A stretch of DNA of 22,500 nt from the NCBI GenBank assembly GCA_018398765.1, contig JAHBMJ010005868.1, forward strand, positions 86,497 through 108,996. Direction: 5' to 3'. This document shows, in pieces, positions 1 through 9,242 of the stretch (positions are counted from its first letter, which is position 1; each line of letters begins with the position of its first letter). Source of the stretch: Chromera velia. Taxonomy: Eukaryota > Sar > Chromeraceae. Made by a program: the position numbers and the translations under genes. The notes under the pieces were generated by a model. That model had not been told where the DNA came from. It ran no database searches and saw nothing but the letters and a program-made list of their open reading frames with translations.

Positions 1-86
1 TCCTCGAACCCAACATGCAGGTACTCGTAGATGTCTTTCAGCAGAGGAAGCTGCGGTGCTTGCTCTGCACCACCTGAGCTCTGCAT
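1..86 (-). CDS. N-terminus of an unidentified protein, running off the left edge
   Basis: Reading the minus strand from the ATG at 86-84, 28 codons stay open to the window edge. They begin MQSSGGAEQAPQ and continue LPLLKDIYEYLHVGFE, which has the balanced, amphipathic composition of real protein. An in-frame TGA lies about ten codons upstream and no ATG lies between, so this ATG is a natural start. The gene would be divergent to the plus-strand gene starting near 1306, sharing the intergenic region 87-1204. Too little is present to name a family. It could be chance, because 28 codons is short; the composition and the divergent layout are the only support. Confidence 0.45.
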   Translation of the reverse strand, partial: MQSSGGAEQAPQLPLLKDIYEYLHVGFE

Positions 87-539
87 ATTTTCCAAGCGCC
101 TCCCTCTTCAAGATCTCAGTCGACGAGGCTCTGAGAGGGGTGGAAGAGTTGCCTTCACTCCTCGCAATTCAGTTGGCCTCTCCGTCTATTGCGCCAGGGG
201 ACGCGTAAATGCAGATATTGGCTTTTCGATTGGCAAACAGTTCCTGTAGAAGTGCGTGGGACCGAGGACTCGCGAGGAGATCGACGGCCGCAAATGACTT
301 ACGGGCTGGCCGACTGTATATGAGCGTTTGACTGTCCAGGTGAGATCTTTCGTTGCGTACGGACGGCTCAGACTGCTGAATGCGTCTTTCTCGATTATGC
401 CTCTGCGAAGTGCGTGACTGAACTCTTCAAATCGGAATGGCTGGTTCCATCAGTGATGCAAAATGTATATACACGTATATACACATTCTGACATACAAGC
501 TGGAAACGTTACAATTCAAACGTATATATATATATAGAC

Positions 540-556
540 ATGCATGCATGCATGCA
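540..556. repeat. (TGCA)n microsatellite next to a TA run
   Basis: About four TGCA units form a self-complementary run, directly after an alternating TA run at 522-536. It contains overlapping TGCATGCA palindromes. Confidence 0.85.
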
Positions 557-732
557 GCATTCCATGCACCGAGGCGATGTATCGGTACTGTCTGACAGAT
601 TTACGAGTGCCTTGAGTGACACATGCACACGTCTTCCGCGCGTGATAATTAAAGCGACCGAAAAATGCTATGCGCTAAAATTTGTTGACAGGCCGGGGCC
701 TTTCAGCGCGCACCGACGTACGCTCTTCAAAA

Positions 733-790
733 ATCGATCGGATCGATCGGATTCATGCATCCGATCATGCGTGCATGCATGATCGATCGA
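733..790. repeat. GATC/TGCATGCA palindrome cluster
   Basis: Two GATCGATCGG-type units are followed by ATCGGAT-N6-ATCCGAT (a 7-bp hairpin stem around a TCATGC core), a second TGCATGCATG run, and a closing GATCGATCGA. The whole block is nearly self-complementary and could form nested hairpins or a dense protein-binding site. Confidence 0.75.
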
Positions 791-1204
791 GGTGTCTTAT
801 TAATAATTACGTTCAATGACATCAACATATGTATATATATATGCACGCTCTTCAACCAGAGATGAAGAACAAAAGCTGGCAACAGTGGCAAAGAGGATGA
901 AGACATGCTTACTGTGAGAACAGCAGTTGTTTCTGCTGAAGACTGTCGAGAGCTTTAAAGATTGCGCAGTGCAAGTCGATCTCGGAGCAACACTGTGCAA
1001 CAGTCTATCGACTACTGTCGCCTCGGGGGGCAGCTATATATATATCTGTACGGAATTGAGACTCACGAAAAGCCGCTTGGCGTCCCCGTTTCGGCTCCAC
1101 TGAGAGACTCAGTTGTGTCCAGTTCCCTGAGTTCCCTGGGTTGGTAGAGTTTCTGTAACTTCTTCAAAAAGGCCACGCTCCTACCGAATCGAAAGTCAAT
1201 ACAG

Positions 1205-1302
1205 GTCAGTCAATCTGTTGCAAAAGTGAAACGGAGTCCGTTGCTTGCAGATGTCAAGTGAGCCGGGCAACTTGTCGAATGCCTGCCTTCATCTTCCTGC
1301 AG
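1205..1302 (+). other. Probable 5' intron of the plus-strand gene
   Basis: An ACAG|GTCAGT donor at 1205 matches the AG|GTCAGT donors used by the candidate minus-strand gene at 14160-14770. A pyrimidine-rich acceptor, CTTCATCTTCCTGCAG, ends at 1302, three bases before an AAG ATG. A shorter alternative acceptor (TTGCTTGCAG) ends at 1250. The intron is inferred from sites alone. Confidence 0.4.
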
Positions 1303-1305
1303 AAG

Positions 1306-2265
1306 ATGAGCTCTTCGGAAAGGGATATTGTAGTGCCCTCACAGGTCTCTGGGGGGCTCTCGAGAGACGTCTCTGCCCCCACACCCGCTCCCTCTCCGCG
1401 TCAAAGCGAGGACCTCGCAATCACTGAAGAGACTTCCCTCTACGATGTCATGGAACAGATTGCAGAGAAGCGTACATCCACCTTTCCTTTCGCGCAGAAA
1501 CCCCAGTTACCCTTCCAGAACTCTCGTTTCTTCCCAAATGGACTTGAGGACAGTTCTTCTCCAAAGAGCGCGATCGTGTCCCCGCCAAGTGTGAAGGACA
1601 GAGGTCTCTCTTCAACTCAGGACGACTCCGACGACTCCGTCATTCCATCCTTCCGACAGCGTTTGGAAATGAGGGCAGCTGCGAAAGGAGTCCGGCCCGC
1701 GTCCACACAGCCGCAACAAGGAAACGGGCACAAACAGCTGGACACAGACGAAGCGAAGAGAAACCAGGAAGAGGAGCGTCGTGTAGGTGATCAAATCCCC
1801 CCCCGCAGCGAAGCGAGAGCTTTGACAGAGTCCTCTGCGACCTTCAACCTGACTCGTCGGCTGGCTGCTGACACGGATCACCCGCCATCCCCAAAGACCG
1901 CCGTGCGTGCCCAGCTGAGACTTGAGCGAAGAAGTCCTCACCCTGTGCACTGCCAGCCGCTTGTTGCGGAGAGACGCCCGTCTCCTGTGCTCCCATTGAC
2001 CCCTCGTTGTCGTCAACTCGAGACGCTCTGCCCCTGCCAGAATTGGAAGTGCTGGGTTCATCATAGGGGAGATTCTGGCTCTATCATGCGGTCCTTCTTC
2101 TCTGAGTCTGCAGCATCATCGCAGCAGCAGATTTCGTCAGACCACTCTCACTCCCCGCACTCTAAGGTGGAGCGTGCTCATTCGGACTGCTCCTCTCTAG
2201 GCGGATCGTCTCCCAAAGGTGTGCTTGAGTACAAACCGTCGTCCTTCTATGTCCCGTCTCCTTAG
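1306..2265 (+). CDS. Disordered Ser/Pro-rich protein, hypothetical (320 codons)
   Basis: The open frame runs from an ATG at 1306 to TAG at 2263-2265, beginning MSSSERDIVVPSQVSGG. The frame stays open upstream to about 1258, but with no other convincing ATG; a strong acceptor ending at 1302 argues that the exon begins just before this ATG. The product is rich in Ser, Pro, Gln and charged residues and has a few short ordered-looking stretches (SLYDVMEQIAEKRTSTFPF near residue 45, SFRQRLEMRAAA near residue 120). I see no known domain, signal peptide or membrane segment. Repeated SP and SPK motifs would suit a phosphorylated scaffold or regulatory protein, which is speculation. The exon might splice onward, because AAG|GTGGAG at about 2165 is in phase 0 with the exon-like stretch at 3002. 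The family is not recognised. Confidence 0.6.
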   Translation: MSSSERDIVVPSQVSGGLSRDVSAPTPAPSPRQSEDLAITEETSLYDVMEQIAEKRTSTFPFAQKPQLPFQNSRFFPNGLEDSSSPKSAIVSPPSVKDRGLSSTQDDSDDSVIPSFRQRLEMRAAAKGVRPASTQPQQGNGHKQLDTDEAKRNQEEERRVGDQIPPRSEARALTESSATFNLTRRLAADTDHPPSPKTAVRAQLRLERRSPHPVHCQPLVAERRPSPVLPLTPRCRQLETLCPCQNWKCWVHHRGDSGSIMRSFFSESAASSQQQISSDHSHSPHSKVERAHSDCSSLGGSSPKGVLEYKPSSFYVPSP

Positions 2266-3001
2266 CTGTCCGTCATTCAGAATTTGGGTCTGTGGGCATT
2301 TGGGGGGGAGGGGTGCCTGCCTGGGCGCAGAGCGCAGAACACTCTGCCTCTCTCTCGGTCAATGACCCCCGCTGCTTATGGCAAGCAAAACGAAATAGAG
2401 AAAAGCAGCGAGCCTTTTTTAGTCCTTTGATTTTTCGTGCAGCTGCTCCTGACCTGGTTTTGTTGTTCGTCTGTTTTGCCCAACGCTTGCTGACGACAGT
2501 CACTCGCGTGTGTGAGAGTGACTGATTGACTGTCTGACTCTGTGGACAGCTGGGTAATTATCCGATCGACGGCCTCCAGAATGAATGCCCTGGACGAACT
2601 CTGCGTACCCTCTTTGGCACAGGCTCGCTCGCTTGCGCACCTTTTTTGCAAACATCCCTGGGTAGGGGGCGACTAACTCTGGTTTAATCGTTGAACTGGG
2701 ACTGTACATGTTGCCTCCTTTCTTCATCTTACGACTTCTCTGCTACCTGTCTTCGCTTGAAGACGTTTTCTTAGTAATGACATCGGTCTCTCTCCCCACT
2801 CTTTGCCTTGCTCGTGACTTCTGACTGCATGGATAATACACGGAATGCTTGGAACGGGTGCAAAGGTTCAACATAAGAAAGGACATTAATGCGGAAACTC
2901 CAAGAGGGGCTTTCTGTCTCTGTCTCTGTCTCTGTCTCTGTCTCTGTCTCTGTCTCTGTCTTTCCCCATCTGTCTGTCCGTCGTTCCCTGCATCTTCTCA
3001 G
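2266..3001 (+). other. Pyrimidine-rich non-coding stretch (3' UTR or intron)
   Basis: Open frames here are short and of low quality on both strands. The plus strand becomes progressively C/T-rich, ending in the hexamer repeat and a strong TTCTCAG acceptor-like site at 2996-3001. This fits an intron of a plus-strand gene or a 3' untranslated region. Confidence 0.4.
2911..2963 (+). repeat. (CTGTCT)8 hexanucleotide microsatellite
   Basis: Eight perfect CTGTCT units lie within a polypyrimidine tract that leads to the acceptor-like CATCTTCTCAG ending at 3001. It could act as an extended polypyrimidine tract. Translation gives a Cys-Leu repeat that I do not regard as coding. Confidence 0.95.
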
Positions 3002-3247
3002 CCTTCGAAGCGGAAGCAATTAAGGGATTTATTTTCCTTCTTGGAAGACCAGGAAGGAAAGGAAGAAATCGTGAATGTGGACTGGTCGAGGGAGCGTGGT
3101 GGTCTCTCCAAATGGAACGATGGGTGGCCTGGTGGGGGGACGCAGTCCCTCCCTCCTTCGTTGGTTTTGTTGAATGAAGTGGGGTTACCCTTCTCGACCT
3201 TCCTCTTCTTCAAGTCTTTGGTGGCGTCTGCCAAGGTCCTCATCTAA
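3002..3247 (+). CDS. Candidate exon, unidentified charged protein segment
   Basis: Directly after a polypyrimidine tract and TTCTCAG, a frame opens at 3002 with PSKRKQLRDLFSFLEDQEG, then KEEIVNVDWSRERGGLSKWN, and stays open to TAA at 3245-3247. The first ~45 codons have strongly protein-like composition inside an otherwise pyrimidine-rich region. The last 35 codons (Phe, Leu and Ser from T/C-rich DNA) are less convincing, so a donor may lie near 3130-3180. It is phase-compatible with the upstream exon if AAG|GT near 2165 is a donor. No family is recognised. Confidence 0.4.
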   Translation, partial: PSKRKQLRDLFSFLEDQEGKEEIVNVDWSRERGGLSKWNDGWPGGGTQSLPPSLVLLNEVGLPFSTFLFFKSLVASAKVLI

Positions 3248-3250
3248 TCT

Positions 3251-3314
3251 GTCACATAAGAATCGTAATAATGTACATCTATGTCACATAAGAATCATAA
3301 TAATACACACTCAT
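3251..3314 (+). repeat. Two-copy 32-bp tandem repeat
   Basis: GTCACATAAGAATC begins at 3251 and again at 3283. The rest of the unit (a TAATAAT-like segment and a CATCTAT/CTCAT end) is diverged. Confidence 0.8.
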
Positions 3315-3317
3315 CGG

Positions 3318-3482
3318 TCTGCATACGAGAAGATAGAGGGCCTGCAAGAGGGAAGGGAGTGCGTGCAAACACAAGAAATGCGGCTGGACGGCAGAAGTCA
3401 AGTGAATGAGGTCTGGATGGAAGAGAAGGACATGATGCAATTAAATCTGACGGGAGTTGGGGTGTCTACTTTGCCCCTCTAG
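3318..3482 (+). CDS. Candidate terminal exon, unidentified
   Basis: A purine-rich, protein-like frame reads SAYEKIEGLQEGRECVQTQ, then EMRLDGRSQVNEVWMEEKD, and ends at TAG 3480-3482. It stands out from the C/T-rich surroundings and may be the last exon of the plus-strand gene or of a separate small one. No acceptor is clearly better than the others (several -AG dinucleotides lie between 3260 and 3330). Its function is unknown. Confidence 0.3.
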   Translation, partial: SAYEKIEGLQEGRECVQTQEMRLDGRSQVNEVWMEEKDMMQLNLTGVGVSTLPL

Positions 3483-4166
3483 CTCCATGCTGACTCTTCT
3501 TCCTTTCTTAATTTGTTCTGGTCTTTCTTCTGACGGAGTCTGGCATAGCTTTTGGTCGTTTTAGTCACGCGTGGGCCTGCTCTCTGTCTACTCCCGCCCT
3601 CCTATCTCTCCGCCTTCTGGCTTGAACAGGTAAATCAAGCCTCTACGCGTTTCACCGTGCACACTGTCGTTTACTGTATGATCCTGGCTCCTTGTGCCTT
3701 CCACTCTTTCGGCATGCATCCGTTGCGGTTCGATCCTCGCATTTGCATGTCTTTGGTCGTTCGTGTGCTTGTCAATGACTGTGAACGGCAGTGACCAGAG
3801 TCGCCCGTCAGCACCATGTGTGCCTCTCTGCCCTTGTTCCTCTTCTTCTTTGCCCATGTGGTCGTTTCATGAAGATTGTTCTCGCAAACGGAGATGAGGC
3901 CGTGTAGGGTACTGGCCTCTCTTTGTCTCATTATTCCTCTGTCCATTCAGGCATCCAATCTGACTGGTTTACATCTTCATGTCTGCGGGGGTGCAGGGTG
4001 ATCGACTGACTTCCTTCGAGTCCAAACAGCTTGATTCAATCGATCAATCAATAAATCATGCACTGATTTTTTCTTTTCTGTCCACTCACCTAAGGTGCAC
4101 ATCCTGTACGTCCATGCATCAGTCGAAGGCATGACCCGTGGCAGGACAGGAATGTCATCAAGAAGC

Positions 4167-4173
<7 letters not shown>

Positions 4174-4206
<33 letters not shown>
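4174..4206 (+). repeat. (TC)n microsatellite ending in CTCAG
   Basis: About 16 TC dinucleotides are followed directly by AG, making an unusually strong acceptor-like polypyrimidine tract. Confidence 0.95.
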
Positions 4207-4208
<2 letters not shown>

Positions 4209-4230
4209 CTCTCTGTGTCACTTTCCTTGT

Positions 4231-4456
4231 TCAAGACAGGAGAAAATCCCGTTTTGAACGCGAGTCTGTTTGCGTTCCGGTCTCTCTTATTTCCTTCTCT
4301 GTTTGTTTTCAAGAAAGGAACAGGCATAATCCGGTCAATCTTGAAAACAAGGAATGGATTGGATTAGATGGTTTTCTGTTGTTCTTGAGGCTGCCTCTTT
4401 CTTTTCATTTTTTTCTTTCCAGAAAGAGACAGGCAAAACATCCGCTCTTGAAGACA
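4231..4456 (+). repeat. Three degenerate copies of a pyrimidine/ACAGG unit
   Basis: Three blocks share the order pyrimidine run, AAGA(A)AGG or similar, ACAGG, an ATCC(C/G)-like core, and CTTGAA(A/G) or TTTGAAC. They centre on ACAGG near 4237, 4320 and 4429. The copies are strongly diverged. Confidence 0.45.
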
Positions 4457-4952
4457 TAGAGAAGGTGTTTCCGTACATGCACGTATGCATGGGACCAAAC
4501 AATTGAGCATCTAGTTGCGCATGCAAGATCCTTCATGCACTGGTTCATGTACTGCGTGGGCATGCGAAAGACTGATCAGGCAGAGATAATTGATCGAAGA
4601 CCGGCCAGGAACTACCAGGAGCTAAAGTAAAGGCGCACGGTGGCAAGTCTGTCTGGTGTCGACTAAGGACTTTCCAACTTTTTTTTGGTAGAGTTCGTTT
4701 GGTGACATTTGCTCAATGTATATTCGATCCGGCTTTGCTTATGTAAATCTTTCAATCATCCAATACTTATAGGTTCTAGTATAGGTTTCAACTTAATTAG
4801 GATTCAACTATACGGATTCAACCAGTTATAAAAGCCTGAACAACTAGCTGAACAACTATGTACAGCGTCGTACACACGCAAGCCTATCTAGTAACTATTA
4901 AAGAACAGGTTCATTTACTTACTTAGCTAGCTGGTAATAACCCGGTATGTTT

Positions 4953-4957
4953 CTAGG
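4953..4957. repeat. CTAGG target-site duplication, left
   Basis: This 5-bp CTAGG immediately precedes the left copia LTR and is repeated exactly at 10894-10898 after the right LTR, as expected of integrase-mediated insertion. Confidence 0.85.
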
Positions 4958-5185
4958 TATAAGGAATTCATGTGTCAGAACAGAGTTCGGGGAGGAGAGG
5001 ATAAGCGAATACGCCTCTCCTTAAATAAGTCAATGTGAATCAATCAGTTTCTCCTACACGGTGCATGCACAGTTTGTAGTGTTACAGATTTGTACAGCTT
5101 GTAGCGCGCTGAGCCCAGGCCGAAGTCCCTGGGACCGCGGCCGTGAAAGGCCGGCATCAATCAACCCCGGACGCAATCTCCAATA
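4958..5185 (-). repeat. Copia 3' LTR
   Basis: It aligns end to end with 10666-10893 at equal length, with 22 differences and no gaps. It begins TATAAGGAATTCA and ends CAATCTCCAATA on the plus strand. On the element's own strand the intact partner starts TGTTTGAGATTGCG. It contains the GC-rich palindromic motif CCGCGGCCGTGAAAGGCCGG. Confidence 0.93.
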
Positions 5186-5312
5186 ATTACCTCCTGACTC
5201 GAACATTCACAGGAGAGTCACATCTTTTCTTAGCTTTCGATCGACATGTCTTTGCAAAATCTACCATTCCTCTCTTCATATGCACTTCCTTCTTCGTTTC
5301 AATCTGAGGCGC

Positions 5313-5705
5313 TTAACTCCCTCTCTCTTTTTCCAACTTGTACTTCGTGTGTCTGTTTGCCCGCTGCCGATCAGTAGAAACCCAAAGCACCCGCGCCTTC
5401 AACACTCTCAGCTCCTGCTGCACATACTTCAACAATCCATCCATCCGAGGCTCTCGCTTCAAATATCCACTCTCCAATTGCTCCATGAGAGGAGTGCTGT
5501 CTGTATAAATCTCTACCTCCAGCGGCTTCATCCACAACGCCTCTACAAGACGCTTCCATTGAAAAGATTGTTTCACACCATCTACAAGCGCACAAAGCTC
5601 TGCAGAGGTCGAAGAAATCAGCTTCCTTTTGATTCGTTTGCTCTTCTATGCCACCAGATTCGTTTTTCTCATTCCTTCAATCTTTTCCTTCTTGTCAACC
5701 AAGTA
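5313..5705 (-). pseudogene. pol: Copia RNase H, C-terminal part
   Basis: This is the same frame as 5706-6377 once the TAG at 5706-5708 is passed. The segment reads YLVDKKEKIEGM, a further TAG at 5646-5648, then SSTSAELCALVDGVKQ (the Glu of the RNase H active site) and EIYTDSTPLMEQL (the catalytic Asp). It ends at TAA 5313-5315, which I take as the natural polyprotein terminus because copia polyproteins end shortly after RNase H. The catalytic residues are in place, so inactivation is by stop codons rather than loss of the active site. Confidence 0.8.
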
Positions 5706-6377
5706 CTAAGCCTCAAAACCCCCTCTTCCTTCACAACGGGAAAGAGAATACGCAGCATCCACAAACAAAGCAAGCTTTGAATCAATCACACCCTCAAAGC
5801 GGAAACTGTCGTTCTTTTCATGAGCTCTGATAAGGGCAAGCAAAGCAGCAACAAGCTTCGAACCAGTTGGGCGGGAACTGTAATGAGACAACTCACTGAA
5901 AACAAAAGCAAGATCGGCAGACGTCCAACATACCCAACTAAGCACACCCATCATTTTTATCATCACTGCAACCAGGTCTTCTTCTTTCTCTTCTTCCCTC
6001 TCTTCATTCAGCATCTCAGAAAAAAGAGACTTGCGAGGCAAATCGTCTGTCTGAACAGGAATTGACTTCAAGTATGCCTCCTGGCTGATCTCAAACCCGC
6101 TTTCATTCTTTCTCACCTCCAAACCCGTATAGCCCATTTCATCCCCCGCAGAGAGAATTTCTGGCTCATCCATCTTCAAACGCTGTCTCAAAGGTTCAAA
6201 GTCACGAGCAAGGTCGGCAGAGAAAATGAGCAAATCATCAACGTGAACAGCCATCACTGCTTTCACCTTCTTCTCTTCATCCTTCAACACAAAGATGCTC
6301 TCAACGATTTCCTCCCATCCTTCTTCTGCTGCAATCCATTTGAAATACTTTCCATACAGACGAGGGGCATCTTTCAA
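5706..6377 (-). pseudogene. pol: Copia reverse transcriptase, palm/thumb, and start of RNase H
   Basis: Just upstream, past a TGA, is RAMY, and this segment starts LKDAPRLYGKYFKW: the copia motif normally LYGLKQAP, with the glycine codon replaced by TGA. The polymerase active site is VHVDDLLIFSAD (the YVDD box with His for Tyr). MGYTGLEVRKNE and the SWVCWTSADLAF region correspond to the thumb and connection. ALFVDAAYSLSRCEGRGGF supplies the first RNase H aspartate. The segment stops at a TAG, and the same frame continues downstream. Confidence 0.9.
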
Positions 6378-6568
6378 TCAATACATGGCTCTCTCTAGCT
6401 GACCGATAACTCCAGGTGCGAATCTTTCCGGGGAACCCATCGGCACGCGTCCTGGCAGCTGCACAAACACCTCATCATGAATTGATGCAGTAGAAATGCA
6501 GTGCGTACATCTGACTTACCGATCGTCCACCCCTGACTGGATGCAAACGTAAAGCAAACCAAAAGAGC

Positions 6569-7583
6569 TCACCAAGCAGCTGTCCCACTGTACGTCTCAA
6601 CGTTCTTTCGGTCATCTTGAAATCTTTTACACACAAGACGGGCTTTCGGCTTTCTCTCTTTCCCTTTCATCTTCCATATCAGCACCCATCTGGTTTTCAT
6701 TGCTCTTCTCTTCTGTGGTATTCTTACTCCATTTATTTTTAACACTTTATTCTCCTTAAAGCTTTTCAATTCCCCTCGCATCGCTTCATTAAAGAGGCCT
6801 TTCTCTACCTCCTCTTTCTTTGTATCAATGTGCCCCTTCCTTAGGTTCACATGCTTCATCATCTGGTCGACCACTTTCTTATCCACCACAAGTCTCTGTG
6901 GCGCCTTCCTGAATCCATTTCCTTCTCTCTTCACTTTCTTCCTTTCACCCTCCTTACTATCGTCCTGTGCTCCCTGCACTTTTTTATCATCCTGTGCTTC
7001 CTGCACTCCCTCCGTTTCTCTGCTGCCTTGCTGCTCTCCTTCACGTGCAAGAAAGCTAGCAAAGGCTGCGGCCCCCCCAGACTCCCCAAGCAAGTTAAGG
7101 CTAAACAACGAATCATCATCTGGAATGTCTGGCGGGACGACTTCTCCTTCTCCTTCTTTCTCTGCTGATTGTGCTGCCTGAACAGGTTTGCGACCCTGCC
7201 CTGACTGCTTTTCCTTTTCCTCTCTACCTCCCACCCCCTGCTGCTGACTTCACAACTCCAGGTGGCCTGCCTGAAGTTGAGAGCCTGCTGCAAATGGAGG
7301 AGAGAAAAGGACAGCTACAGAAACAGAAGACACAGACTCTTCCATAATACGATCCAGCTGCCTGACGGCCGCTGACGGAACAGAGTCGGGAAAGATTGCC
7401 TGCGACTTGAAGGAGGAGACAACAGCTTCAGGGTCCGCACCCCCTGTAGCAAGAACATCGACTTCTCTGACAGTGTCTTCATCGACATCGAAATCGGAAA
7501 AATGATCAACATCGTCAGCAGGTGCAGCTGTTAACTCACACACTCCATTCAAAAAGTTAGAAGACATATTCAAACCATACCAT
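6569..7583 (-). pseudogene. pol: Copia integrase-RT linker and RT fingers
   Basis: One frame, interrupted by a TGA at 7250-7252, covers an acidic linker (DDVDHFSDFDVDEDTVREVD) and a charged spacer, then the RVT_2 start: FNEAMRGELKSFKENKVLKI, TRWVLIWKMKGKERKPKARL, VCKRFQDD. This matches the copia order E...F..N.V, RWV..IK and KARLVAKGF. It ends SGTAAW-TGA at 6569, and the same frame continues with ALLVCFTFASSQGWTIGK and SDVRTAFL, the catalytic Asp of RT motif A. A frameshift follows before 6380. Confidence 0.85.
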
Positions 7584-8690
7584 TCAATCAAAGACACAGT
7601 ACTCAGATGCACATGCAAAGGTCTCCATCCCTTCTCCACTGTCTGTCTTCACAAGAACACACACGACAGAGTCGCTTTCGACTCCAGCAAAGAACCCTTC
7701 CTTTCCCCTGACAGGCACAGCAGAAGAGGAAATCGGACGAAGATCAGTCACAAGAACACAATCACCGACAGAGATGGGGGAAATTGGAAGAGCAGCCTCA
7801 ACACTAAACACAGACGTATTGGGCGACTTACCCATCGCAGACGAAACACATTTATTCAAAGAATCAATCACACCACTTAACAACCACTTCGTACAATATT
7901 TTGGCAAATTCAAATCCACAAGCAACTTCCAGAGCAATCTTTTCACTGTACAATTCATTCTCTCTACTTGTGCTTGAGACTGGGGAGTGTAAATGCTTCC
8001 TTTCTTATGAAAGATGGACTCCTGATCACATACATACTCGTACTGTCCCTTCTTTTCATCTACAAATTCTCTTTCGTTGTCAGTGCAAACCGTTGCAGGC
8101 TTTCTTTTCACTTTCAGCTTCTCACCTAGTCTCTCCCATCTTTTTACCCATGCAGTCAGATGTTTTACTGCCTTCCCTTTCGAAGGGAGAACCATACCAG
8201 AAACAAAACGAGTTGTAGCATCAACAATCAAAGGCACAGGGGTACCACCAGGTAAAAACATGACATCCTGATAAATGACTTCATTGAATTCCTTTGCTTG
8301 CACGCCTTCCTGGCTCTTCTGAGGAATATGATGCATCACAGCATTCACATACTTACAGTGTCTGCACATATGCCTCACTTGATCACACGCCTCTCTGCTC
8401 ACACGCGACACAATGCCTTTCTCTTTCATTGTTTTATACAGTCGTACACCAGTCGCATACCTAAATCTCTTATACTATATCAAAACCTCCCTCGCACTCA
8501 TCGGACCTTCAGAAGGGAAGCTCATCCTCCACGATCGATGCGCACCTAACCGAATTGGCGGTCGCTCCTGTGGGGCCCCCTTCTGACCTCCGTGCTGCAA
8601 AAACGCCCACTCATGTGCAAGAGGTCTATCCTTCCTATCTACGTTCAAACACACACAAAGTGGGCCACGCTTCACTGCCGGACTCTTTGA
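7584..8690 (-). pseudogene. pol: Copia integrase with pre-integrase zinc domain
   Basis: The frame is the same as Gag and protease. An N-terminal segment (8690-8478) holds HRSWRMSFPSEGPMS, and after a TAG at 8475-8477 comes VRHMCRHCKY, which supplies the Cys pair of the HHCC finger. The rve catalytic core shows EVIYQDVMFLPGG (first Asp), ATVCTDNEREFVDE (second Asp in the TDNGREF box) and YTPQSQAQVERMN (Glu in the normally PQSNG..ERKN box). All three D-D-E residues are present. The domain ends with a C-terminal tail at TGA 7584, where the frame shifts. Confidence 0.9.
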
Positions 8691-9239
8691 CTACACCCCC
8701 CCATGCACACTCAAAACCAGAACGCCTTCCTCCTCTTTTACACGCGCACAAAAACTGCCACCCCCTTTTTCAGAGAGCTCCACCGAGAATGGCTCACGCA
8801 CTTTCTGTAAGCGGAGACCATGCACACTCACAAAAGAGACTGGCACAGACTGAGAGAAAGCTCTATCCAAACGTGCCGTCTTCCTACCTCTATCTACACA
8901 CTCGACTCGAGGGAGATCCACAGTCACCTCGCTTTCTGCTCGTACGACATCTCCTTCAACCCTCACAAACTCACTATCCGTCTCCCTCACCTCAACCACA
9001 CAGGACTCAACGTCTCTGCCAAAGAAATGCCGGCTGCATCCAGAATCACCCACCGGCTTCTTCACCACCCATTTCATTCCACCCCCTCTCGCTCCACCTG
9101 CATGCTCCGTAGCGTGTGGTCGCAGTTTTGTCACGTCCTACCCAGGACGGTTCTCCCCCTCTTCTTCAGCAAGCAACGCAAAGTGATTGGAAACCCGTAC
9201 GCCGGGGGAATGCGCTGCACTCTGCATCCCCGAGTGTGG
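8691..9239 (-). pseudogene. pol: Copia protease region
   Basis: In frame with Gag, the stretch after a TGA (9240-9242) reads SNHFALLAEEEGEN, typical of the Gag-protease border. It is broken by TAG at 9138-9140, then continues with WVVKKPVGDSGCSRHFFGRD. DSGCS is the active-site aspartate motif of copia proteases. The rest of the domain runs to TAG at 8691-8693. The reading frame itself is not shifted. Confidence 0.85.
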
Positions 9240-9242
9240 TCA

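Larger units (their letters stand above)
87..1204. promoter_or_regulatory. Divergent intergenic region with TGCATGCA, GATC and TATA repeats
   Basis: No convincing coding exon is visible on either strand. The stretch holds alternating TA runs (about 466-484, 522-536, 830-842, 1035-1046), a TGCA run at 540-556, and a mixed GATC/TGCATGCA block at 733-790. TGCATGC(A) is an established ApiAP2 transcription factor site in Plasmodium and related alveolates, so its repetition between two divergent genes suggests a bidirectional promoter. The assignment is inference. Repeats of this kind also occur as plain microsatellites. Confidence 0.4.
3483..4952 (+). other. Pyrimidine-rich, then AT-rich non-coding DNA
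   Basis: From 3483 to about 4600 the plus strand is T/C-rich, with isolated splice-like sites: AACAG|GTAAAT near 3629, CCATTCAG near 3950, and CTTTCCAG near 4422. These suggest intronic DNA of a plus-strand gene. From about 4670 it becomes AT-rich and featureless up to the target-site duplication of the copia element. Confidence 0.4.

Noticed and set aside
31..249. A 72-codon plus-strand frame at the left edge
   Set aside because: It overlaps the more protein-like minus-strand start at 86. Its Arg/Ser-rich composition gives no sign of coding.
2849..3001. Cys-Leu repeat protein from the (CTGTCT)n run
   Set aside because: It is the translation of a microsatellite. The likely exon begins only after the acceptor at 3001.
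5280..5780. A 166-codon plus-strand frame
   Set aside because: It is antisense to copia RNase H, and the minus strand carries the catalytic motifs.
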